From Thermoanaerobaculia bacterium (GTDB lineage: Bacteria; Acidobacteriota; Thermoanaerobaculia; Multivoradales; UBA5704): a stretch of 6,581 nucleotides of DNA. Of the stretch, positions 1-6,581 are shown piece after piece (within the stretch, counting starts at the first letter, position 1; each line of letters opens with the position of its first letter). The translations under genes and the position numbers were made by a program. The DNA is taken from NCBI GenBank assembly GCA_025937035.1, contig JAICSG010000236.1:1-6581 (forward strand), read 5' to 3'. The notes under the pieces are model-generated. The model worked only from the letters and a program-made list of their open reading frames with translations, was not told the DNA's origin and did no database searches.

Positions 1-685
1 AGGAGACGGTGGCCTCGTCCGCCACGGTATCTTCAGGCGTGCCGCCGTCGGAGAGGTCCACCGGCAGGCGGGACACGGCGATCCGGGCCGTCTCGCGCCA
101 GAAATCCAGCTCGCGGGCCAGCGCCTCCGAGCCGGCGTGCGCGGCCAGACGGCGGGCCCACTCCTGGACCGAGGTGGTCTTGGGTGGTAAGGCGATGCTC
201 TCACCGCGCGCGGCCTGGCGGTACGCCCCCTCCAGGTCTTCGAGCAGCACGCGCCAGGAGACCCCGTCCACCACCAGGTGGTGGGTGGCCCAGAGCAGCC
301 GCGGGCCGGCTCCGGCGTCGAGCAGGCAGAGGCGGGTGAGCGGCCCGGCCGCCGGATCGAAGCCGGCCTGGACCGCCGCCGTGGCGCTCTCCAGGGCCTC
401 GCCCCGGCGGGACGTCGGCAGGCCGAAGAGGTCCACCCGATGGAAGGGGGTCACCGGCTCGGCCGCCGCGTTCTCCTGCCGTCCCATCTGGAGATCGAGC
501 CGCATCCGCAAGGCGTCGTGGTGCTCCACGATCGCGGCCAGGGCGCGCTCCAGGGCGGCGGGGTCGAGGGGCTCCGCCGGCTCCAGCAGGAGAGCCTGAT
601 TGAAGTGGTGGGGCTCCGCGAAGCCCTGCTCGAGGAACCAGCGCTGGATGGGGGTGAGGGGCACCTCGCCCGCCACCGGCCCCTG
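1..685 (-). other. Epimerization domain of module 2, N-terminal half
   Basis: This domain converts the carrier-bound L-aminoacyl or peptidyl end to a mix of L and D forms; the next C domain then picks the D form. About 228 residues of the usual 430-450 are in the window. The E-type opening VPLTPIQRWFLEQ is followed by PHHFNQ. The catalytic motif HHLVVDGVSWRVLLEDL has His2100, His2101 and Asp2105 (His pair at bases 283..278). DGVSW is the E-domain form, where C domains have DGWS. The last visible residues, DTVADEATVS, match the region between the two lobes of E domains. The GGDSI carrier before it supports the same reading. The rest of the domain lies beyond the left edge. Confidence 0.9.
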
Positions 686-3600
686 CCCGGCCCGGACGGC
701 GCCGCCCGCGGCCGTGGCGTGGAGGGCGAGCCCGGCGATGGTCTGGTGCTCGAAGATCTGCCGCACGGTGATGTGCAGGCCGGCCTGGCGCGCCCGGGCC
801 GCGATCTGGACGGAGAGGATCGAATCGCCGCCCAGCTCGAAGAAGTTGTCCTCCACCCCCACCCGCGGCAGGCGCAGGACCTGCGCCCAGACCTCCGCCA
901 GGATCTCCTCCTCGCGGGTGCGCGGCGCCACGTAGCTCTCGTCCGCGCCCGCCTCCTCCGGCTCTGGCAGGGCCTTGCGGTCCACCTTGCCGTTGGTGGT
1001 GAGGGGCAGGGACGCGAGCTTCACGAAGGCGGACGGCACCATGTACTCCGGCAGCCGATCGCGCAGGGACCGGCGGAGCTCGTCGGCCGTGGCGTCGCCG
1101 GCCACGTAGGCCACCACCCGCTTCCTCGCGGAGCGGTCCTCCCGCACCAGCACAGCCGCCTGCTGGACTCCGGGCAGGGCGGCGAGGGTCGACTCGATCT
1201 CTCCCAGCTCGACGCGGAAGCCGCGCACCTTCACCTGATGGTCCAGGCGGCCCAGGATGTCGAGGGCACCGTCGGGCAGCCACCGCACGAGGTCGCCCGA
1301 GCGGTAGAGCCGGGCGCCGGGCTGGCCGCCGAACGGATCGGGGATGTAGCGCTCGGCCGTCAGGTCGGGCCGGCCCACGTAGCCCCGCGTCACCCCCACG
1401 CCGCCCACCAGGAGCTCGCCGGCCACGCCCATCGGCAGCAGCCGCATCTCCGGGTCCGCCACGTACAGCAGGCTGTTGGCGATCGGCCGGCCGAGCGGCA
1501 CGCGATGATGCTCCTGCCCCGGCAGACAGACCCAGCGGGTGGTGTCGATGGTGACCTCGGTGGGCCCGCAGAGGTTGTCCAGAGGGACCTTCAGCCGCGC
1601 CAGCGCCCGGTCGCGCAGCTCGGGCGCGAGCGCCTCGCCGCCGACGAAGATCTGGCGCACCGTCGCGCAGCTCTCCACGTCCTCCTCGTCGAGGAACGCC
1701 GCCAGCATCGCCGGCACGAAGTCCACCAGGGTCACGCGGTGCTCGCGGATGAGGCGGACGAGATAGGGGCCATCCCCCTCCCGGCCCGGCGCGGTCTGCA
1801 CCAGCCGGGCGCCGGCCAGCAGCGGCGTGAAGCACTCCCAGACCGAGACGTCGAACCCGAACGAGGCCTTCTGGAGGAAGGCGTCGCGCTCGTCGATGCG
1901 GTTGGCCGCCACCGCGCTCCACAGACGGTTGCAGACGCCCCGGTGCGGCACCATCACCCCCTTGGGCTGGCCCGTCGAGCCCGAGGTGTAGATCACGTAG
2001 GCCAGGTGGTCCGGCGAGACCTCGACGCCGAGATCCTCGCCCATCTCCTCGCCGGCGTCCCAGCGAGCGTCCAGAATCACCGTGGGGAGGCCGGCGTCCG
2101 GCACCCGCCCGAGCAGAGATTCCTGGCTGACCAGGACCCGGGCGCCGCCGTCGGCGAGCAGGAAGGCCAGGCGCTCCGGCGGATGGACCGGGTCGAGCGG
2201 CAGCCAGGCGCCGCCCGCCTCCAGCACCGCCAGCATGCCCACCACCATGAGCGGCGAGCGCTCGGCGCAGAGGCCCACGACCACGTCCGGGCCGACGCCC
2301 AGGGTCCGCAGGTGGCGGGCCAGGCGGCGCGCGCTGCCCACCAGGCGGCGGTAGGTCCAGCGCTCGGTCCCCATCTCGACGGCCACGGCCGAGGGCGTCC
2401 GCGCCGCCACCGCCGCCACCTCCCGGTGGAGACAGGCCGCGGTGAAGGCCTCGACCCGCGTGTCGTTCCACTCATGGAGGATCTGGGCGCTCTCGGCCGC
2501 GCTCGCGAGCGGCAGATCGAAAGCCGGCAGGTCCGGCTCCGTGATCGCGGCGGCGAGCAGCCGCTCGAAGTGGGCGGCGAAGCGGTCGACCGTCGGGGCG
2601 TCGAACAGCTCGGTGGCGTATTCGGCCTCTCCGATCAGCCCGCCGCCGTGCTCCATGAGGGTCAGCGAGAGGTCGAGCTGCGCCAGCCGCCTCGTCTCGC
2701 CCACCGGCCGCAGGCGCAGGTCCCGCACCTCCAGGCTCTCGACGGGGACGTTCTGCAGCACGAGCAGCACCTGGAACAGGGGGGTGTGGGCGAGGTTCCT
2801 CTCCGGGGCGAGCTCGTCGACCAGCCGCTCGAACGGCACGTCCTGGTGCAGATAGGCGGCCAGGGCGGTCTCGCGCGACCGGTGGAGCACTTCGCGGAAG
2901 GTGGGGCTTCCCGCCAGATCGCCGCGCAGCACCAGGGTGTTGATGAAGAGCCCGATCAGCCCCTCGGTCTCCTCGCGGTTGCGGCCGGCGATGGAGGTGC
3001 CCACCGCGAGGTCGTCCTGGCCGCTGTAGCGCGCCAGCAGGGTCTGGAAGGCGGCGAGGAGCACCATGAAGAGCGTCGCCCCTTCGCTCCGGGCGAGGGC
3101 CTCGATCCGCCGGCTGATCCCCGCATTCAGGGACATCCGCCGCGTGGCGCCCCGGTCGCTCCGGATGGCCGGCCGCGGGCGATCGGTGGGCAGCTCCAGG
3201 AGAGGGGGCAGGCCCGCCAGCTGCCGGCGCCAGAAGGAGATCCCGTCCTCCAGGACCTCCCCCCGCAGCCAGGAGCGTTGCCAGACCGCGAAGTCCGCGT
3301 ACTGCACCGGCAGCTCCGGCAGCGGCGAGGGCCTCCCTTCGGCGAGCTCCGGATAGAGAGCCGCGATCTCGCGCACCAGGATGCCCCCCGACCAGCCGTC
3401 GCTCGCGATGTGGTGCAGGGTCAGCGCGGCCACGTGGGCCCCCTCGCCCAGCCGCAGCAGCACGCAGCGCAGGAGCGGCCCGCGGCGCAGATCGAAGGGG
3501 TGGAGCGCCTCGTCCCCCGCCAGGGCGAGGGCCGCCGCCTCGCGCCGCCGCTCCGGCAGCCCGCCCAAGTCCACCACGGGGAGGTGGAACGGCGCCGCCG

Positions 3601-6581
3601 GCTGGATCACCTGTGCCGGCGCGCCGTTGACGGCGGCGAAGACCGTGCGCAGCGCCTCGTGGCGGCGCACGATCTCGCTCAAGACACGGGCCAGCACGGC
3701 GGGGCTCAAGGGGCCTTCGACGCGCAGCGCCACGGGAAGGTTGTAGAGCGCGCTGTCCGGCTCGAGCTGATCGACGAACCACAGGCGCTGCTGCGCGAAG
3801 GAGAGGGGGAGCGGCCCCTCCCGCGGCACCGGCACCAGGGGCGGCGCGAGGAGCCCCGCGCCGGCCCGCCGCGCCGCCTCGACGCGGGCGGCGAGACCGG
3901 CCAGGGTCGGGGCCTCGAAAAGGTCGCGCAGGGGCATCTCGACGCCGAAGGCGGCGCGCAGGCGCGACATCACCCGCGTGGCCAGCAGGGAGTGGCCGCC
4001 CAGCTCGAAGAAGTCGTCGTCCGCCCCGGCCCGCTCGAGCCCGAGGAGCTCGGCCCAGAGGCCGGCGAGGACCTCCTCGGCCGGCGTGCGCGGCGCCTGG
4101 TAGCTCCCCTCGGCGCGCTGGTGCTCCGGCGCCGGCAGGGCCCTGCGGTCCACCTTGCCGTTGGCGATCAGGGGGAATGCCGGGAGCATCACGAAGGCGG
4201 CGGGGACCATGTAGTCCGGCAGGCGGTCGCGCAGCCCCGCGCGCAGGGCCTCCGGCGCGGCCTCCCCCACCACATAAGCGACCAGGCGCGGATCGCCAGG
4301 GGTGTCCTCGCGCAACATCACGAGCGCGTCGCGGACCCCGTCCAGGGCGGCCAGCGCCGCCTCGATCTCCCCCAGCTCGATGCGGAAGCCCCGGATCTTG
4401 ACCTGGTGGTCGGCCCGGCCCAGGAACTCGATCCTGCCGTCGGGCAGATAGCGGACGAGGTCCCCGGTCCGGTAGAGCCTGGCGCCGGAATCGGCGGGCA
4501 CGAAGCGCTCCGCCGTCAGGTCCGGCCGTCTCAGGTAGCCGCGCGCCACGCAGGGGCCGCCCACGTAGAGCTCGCCGATCACCCCGACGGGCGCCGGCTG
4601 CTGGTGCCGGTCGAGGATCCGCATCCCGGAGTTGGCCAGCGGCCGCCCCGGCGGGACCATCGGCGGCCGCGACCGCCCCTCGCCCTCGCGGTCGATCCGG
4701 TTCATCAGCACGCCGACCGTGGTCTCGGTGGGGCCGTAGTGATCGTAGATCTCACACTCCGGCCGCAGGGCGCGGATGGCGTCCACCAGATCCCATCCCA
4801 GCGCCTCGCCGCCCAGGATCAGCCACCTGCGGGGCAGCAGCCGGGCGCCGAAGGGAGAGCTGAACAGCATCGCGAAATGGGAGACGACGATCTTGAAGAA
4901 GTCGATGGGGTGGCTCTCAACGTACTCCGCCACCGCCCGCGGATCGAGGGAGGTCTCGCGCGGCAGGACGTGCAGGCAGCCGCCGGTGCAGAGCGAGAGG
5001 AACAGGGCGGTGTTGCCGCCGTCGGCGGCGATGGTCGAGATCATGAGGTAGCTGCAATGCGGCGGCACGCTCAGCTCGGCGGCCACGGAATCGACGTAGC
5101 TCGTCAGGTTTCCATGGCTCACCCCGACCCCCTTGGGCCGGCCGGTGGACCCCGAGGTGTAGATCACATAGGCCAGATGATCGGGACCGGCGCCGGAATC
5201 GAAGCCCGTTTCGCTCTCCCGGCCGATCTCGTCCCAGTCGGCCCCCATGCGGACAATGCGGACGAGCGGCGGCATCCGCTCAGGGAGCAGGGGGCGCAGG
5301 GCCTCCTCGGTCAGGAGCAGATGCGCGCCGGAATCCTCCAGCAGATAGGCGAGGCGGTCTTCCGGGTAGGTGGTGTCGAAGGGGACGTAGACCCCGCCGG
5401 CCTTGAGGACGGCCAGGATGGCGAGGACCAGCTCCGGGGTGCGCTCCAGGAAGATCCCCACCGGCACCTCCGGCCCGACACCCCGCTTCCGCAGATGGCG
5501 GGCGAGCTGATTGGCCCGCCGGTCGAGCTCCCGGGCGGTGATCGATTGCCCCTGATAGACCAGGGCGATGGCGTCCGGCGTCCGCTCCGTCTGGGCGGCG
5601 AAACGCTCGTGCACGCGGAGGCCGATGCCGCCGATGCCGCCGATCGATACGGCCGGATGCCACTCCCGCCGCGCCTGATGGAGCTCCGCCGCCGTGAGCA
5701 GCGGCAGCTCCGCCACCGGGCGGTCCGGCTCGGCCGCGGCGGCCTCCAGCAGCCGCTCGAAGCGGATCAGCAGCCGCTCGATCGTGGCGGCGTCGAAGAG
5801 GTCGGTGGCGTACACCGCCGTGCCGGCCACCCGCCCCTCGTGCTCCCCCAGGTTGAGCGTGAGGTCGAGCTTCGCCGGGGCGGCGTCCACGGCGACCGGC
5901 GACAGGCGCAGGCCCGGGATCTCCAGATCCTCGCCGGGAGCGTTCTGCAGCACGAGCATCACCTGGAACAGCGGCGTGTGCGCGAGGCTCCGCTCGGGAG
6001 CGAGCGCCTCGACCAGCTTCTCGAACGGCACGTCCTGGTGCAGATAAGCGGCCAGCGCCGTCTCGCGCGCCCGGCCGAGGAGCTCGCGGAAGGTGGGCCC
6101 GCCGGCCAGATCGCCGCGCAGCACCAGGGTGTTGACAAAGAATCCGATCAGCTCTTCGGTCTCGATCCGGCCGCGTCCGGCCACGGGCGAGCCCACCGTC
6201 ATGTCCTCCTGCCCGCTCCAGCGCGCGAGCAGGGCCTGGACGCCGGCCAGGAGCACCATGAAGAGGGTCGCCCCCTCGCGCCGGCCCAGGGCCTCCAGAC
6301 GGCCGGCCAGCCCGGCCGGCAGCCGCACCGGCCGGGTGGCGCCCCGGTAGCTCTGCGCCGCCGGCCGCGGCCGGTCGGCGGGGAGCTCCAGGACGGGCGG
6401 CAGGCCGGCGAGCTGTTGGCGCCACCAGGCGATCTCATCCTCCAGGAGCTCGCCGCGCAGCCAGGAGCGCTGCCAGAGGGCGAAGTCCGCGTACTGCACC
6501 GGCAGCTCGGGCAGGGGCGAGGGCTGGCCCTGGCTGAAGGCCGCGTACAGAGCGGCCATCTCGCGCACCAGCACACCCGTG
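1..6581 (-). CDS. Non-ribosomal peptide synthetase, internal fragment ([C]-A-T-C-A-T-[E]), open at both ends
   Basis: This is part of a multimodular NRPS, a cytoplasmic assembly-line enzyme that activates amino acids as adenylates, loads them on phosphopantetheine arms and joins them into a peptide. The frame whose codons start at bases 6580, 6577 and so on down to 4 is open for 2193 codons. I checked every TCA, TTA and CTA on the plus strand, and none falls in this frame. Domains in order, by residue from the right edge: partial C (1-290), A (321-817), T (826-900), C (914-1350), A (1384-1873), T (1884-1953), partial E (1966 onward). All core NRPS motifs fall in this one frame: YTSGSTG, GPTE, NGKVDR, GGHSL, GGDSI, HHxxxDG. 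No start, stop or ribosome binding site is visible, so the gene extends past both edges. Two modules in 6.6 kb is normal density. The product is not identified, so no gene symbol is given. Confidence 0.97.
720..930 (-). other. Carrier domain T2 (PCP) of module 2, E-associated type
   Basis: This carrier holds the substrate for the following epimerization domain. The motif NFFELGGDSILSVQ contains the attachment serine, Ser1920 (bases 823..821). The Asp before this Ser (GGDSI instead of GGHSL) is the known mark of carriers that feed epimerization domains, and T1 in the same protein has the His form. The helix after the motif reads QIFEHQTIAGLA. A linker rich in Ala and Gly leads to the next domain. 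Confidence 0.95.
960..2430 (-). other. Adenylation domain A2, ambiguous Gln- or Ser-like code
   Basis: This domain activates the second amino acid and loads it on T2. It follows the standard linker HEWNDT. Motifs: LEAGGAWLPLDP (A2), YTSGSTGQPKGV from residue 1531 (base 1990), FDVSVWE (A4), NLCGPTE (A5), YRSGDLVRWLPDG (A7), GRLDHQVKVRGFRVELGEIE (A8) and NGKVDR (A10). The pocket residues by hand alignment are D1577, V1578, W1581, D1620, F1645, G1647, L1670, I1678, D1679 and K1865. The code DVWDFGLIDK matches the remembered Gln code DAWQFGLIDK at 8 of 10 positions and the Ser code DVWHLSLIDK at 7 of 10. Asp at the fourth position fits neither; it occurs in some Glu/Gln codes of the DAKDLGVVDK type. 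The call is therefore Gln/Glu or Ser, unresolved. Cys replaces the usual Tyr before GPTE. Confidence 0.93.
2530..3840 (-). other. Condensation domain C2 of module 2, complete, LCL-like
   Basis: This domain joins the chain held on T1 to the amino acid on T2. It is complete, about 435 residues, the usual size. Motifs: LSFAQQRLWFVDQL (C1) followed by YNLP, RRHEALRT (C2), LHHIASDGWS (C3) with catalytic His1056 and His1057 at bases 3415..3410, PVQYADFAVWQ (C4), IGLFINTLVLRGD (C5) and HQDVPFERLVDEL (C7). The SFAQQRLWF opening and the lack of an extended N-terminal His motif argue for a plain LCL domain rather than a dual condensation/epimerization domain. This agrees with module 1 having no E domain. 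Its DNA is strongly similar to that of C1. Confidence 0.95.
2690..3389 (-). repeat. Long imperfect DNA repeat, copy in C2
   Basis: This is the partner of the C1 stretch at 5882..6581. The modules repeat with a period of 3192 bases in the C domains but 3168 bases from the end of the A domains through the carriers (for example attachment serine codons at 3991 and 823). Module 1 is therefore 24 bases longer between these points. Confidence 0.7.
3880..4105 (-). other. Carrier domain T1 (PCP) of module 1
   Basis: This peptidyl carrier domain holds the aminoacyl or peptidyl thioester on a phosphopantetheine arm. The motif DDFFELGGHSL contains the attachment serine, Ser864 (bases 3991..3989). The flanks are typical: PRTPAEEVLAGLWAELLGL before it and LRDLFEAPTLAGLA after it. 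The GGHSL form is typical of carriers followed directly by a condensation domain, which is the case here. A Pro/Ala/Gly-rich linker of about 15-20 residues leads into C2. Confidence 0.95.
4130..5620 (-). other. Adenylation domain A1, aspartate-like specificity code
   Basis: This domain selects an amino acid, activates it with ATP and transfers it to T1. It has the core motifs in order: LKAGGVYVPFD (A2), YTSGSTGRPKGV from residue 474 (base 5161), YGPTETT (A5), GELYVGG (A6), YRTGDLVRYLPDG (A7), GRADHQVKIRGFRIELGEIE (A8) and NGKVDR (A10). Aligning by hand to the GrsA-PheA pocket gives D520, G521, T524, K563, I588, G590, H614, V622, G623 and K809. This code, DGTKIGHVGK, differs from the remembered Asp code DLTKVGHIGK at three positions (L to G, V to I, I to V). 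It is less like the Asn code DLTKLGEVGK, because H614 is present where Asn codes have Glu. The A4 motif is unusual: STIAADGGNT replaces the common FDxS-type sequence. Asp is the best guess; Asn or a modified Asp is possible. Confidence 0.93.
5621..5644 (-). repeat. 9-bp tandem repeat in the C1-A1 linker (coding)
   Basis: On the plus strand the unit GCCGATGCC occurs twice and then partly again (24 bp, about 2.7 copies). Read in frame on the minus strand it gives alternating Ile-Gly-Gly, so the linker reads EWHPAVS followed by IGGIGGIG and then the start of A1. The equivalent linker in module 2 has the common EWNDT form and no such repeat. It is probably a flexible spacer made by slippage. No other role is suggested. 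Confidence 0.75.
5710..6581 (-). other. Condensation domain C1 of module 1, C-terminal part
   Basis: This domain forms the peptide bond between the upstream peptidyl chain and the amino acid loaded on T1. By alignment with C2, the window edge falls two residues after the DGW of the catalytic HHxxxDG motif, so the active-site histidines lie just outside the window. Visible motifs are LPVQYADFALWQRSWL near residue 25, IGFFVNTLVLR from residue 145 (base 6148 downward) and HQDVPFEKLVE from residue 181 (base 6040). These match condensation motifs C4 to C7 in order and spacing. The sequence closely resembles C2 in this protein. The LCL or DCL subtype cannot be decided safely because the N-terminal half is missing, although the likeness to C2 favours LCL. 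The domain boundary is approximate. Confidence 0.93.
5882..6581 (-). repeat. Long imperfect DNA repeat, copy in C1
   Basis: This stretch of the C1 coding sequence aligns with 2690..3389 in C2 at a constant offset of 3192 bases. Two anchor words, around 6481/3289 and 6020/2828, share the offset, so I see no net gap between them. In one block aligned by hand (6073..6132 against 2881..2940) 51 of 60 bases match. It reflects module duplication, gene conversion, or both. Confidence 0.7.

Noticed and set aside
1..685. The last domain read as an ordinary condensation domain
   Set aside because: The PIQRWF opening, the DGVSW form of the catalytic motif and the GGDSI carrier before it all point to an epimerization domain.
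9..935. Plus-strand open frames opposite the E domain and T2
   Set aside because: They are rich in Ser, Arg and Ala, carry no motifs, and lie antisense to a clear NRPS domain. They are a by-product of GC-rich codon use.
201..2471. A long minus-strand frame open for 756 codons, shifted relative to the NRPS frame
   Set aside because: Its translation is dominated by Gly, Arg, Pro and Ala with no recognisable motifs, while the other minus frame over the same bases carries all NRPS motifs without a break. High GC content keeps shadow frames open.
2461..2475. A possible ATG start between C2 and A2, suggesting a new gene beginning there
   Set aside because: That ATG is out of frame with the NRPS. 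The true frame reads straight through here as HEWNDT, the usual C-A linker, with no stop codon or intergenic gap.
2472..3782. A shifted minus-strand frame of 436 codons over C2
   Set aside because: It is a low-complexity Arg/Ala/Gly/Pro shadow of the condensation domain, with no domain motifs of its own. The same applies to the similar frame at 5280..6425 over C1 and A1.
2530..3840. C2 as a dual condensation/epimerization domain
   Set aside because: No extended N-terminal His motif is seen and the opening SFAQQRLWF is of the ordinary LCL kind.
1..6581. Promoters, terminators, RNA genes, CRISPR arrays or mobile elements
   Set aside because: The window is coding from edge to edge in one frame, and no hairpin-plus-T-run, inverted terminal repeat or spaced direct repeat array stood out.

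Overview
The whole 6.58 kb window lies inside one gene: the minus strand carries a single open reading frame from edge to edge (codons read downward from base 6580, 2193 codons, no in-frame stop). Neither the start nor the stop codon is in the window. The product is an internal part of a modular non-ribosomal peptide synthetase (NRPS), an assembly-line enzyme that builds a peptide without ribosomes. The DNA is very GC-rich (about 70% by eye), with G or C at most third codon positions. This fits a GC-rich secondary-metabolite producer such as a myxobacterium, acidobacterium or actinomycete, but the sequence alone does not settle which.

Read in the direction of translation (right to left), the layout is: the C-terminal part of a condensation domain (C1, 6581 to about 5710); a C-A linker with a small 9-bp tandem repeat (5621..5644); adenylation domain A1 (about 5620 to 4130); carrier domain T1 (about 4105 to 3880); a complete condensation domain C2 (about 3840 to 2530); adenylation domain A2 (about 2430 to 960); carrier domain T2 (about 930 to 720); and the N-terminal half of an epimerization domain (E, about 685 to 1). 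The order is therefore [C]-A-T-C-A-T-[E], that is, nearly all of two elongation modules.

Module 1 has a binding-pocket code I read as D-G-T-K-I-G-H-V-G-K, closest to aspartate-type codes. Module 2 reads D-V-W-D-F-G-L-I-D-K, which lies between remembered glutamine and serine codes and is left ambiguous. T2 has the GGDSI form of the carrier motif seen on carriers that feed E domains, and the following domain has E-type motifs, so the second residue should be converted to the D form. C2 looks like an LCL domain, which agrees with the lack of an E domain in module 1. The inferred product segment is ...-Asp(like)-D-(Gln or Ser like)-... within a longer peptide. The next module, outside the window, should begin with a DCL condensation domain.

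The window has no intergenic space, RNA gene, mobile element, CRISPR array, promoter or terminator that I can support. The enzyme type is well known. The less ordinary points are the two off-consensus adenylation pockets and the strong DNA similarity between the two condensation domains. I see no evidence of an entirely new kind of system.
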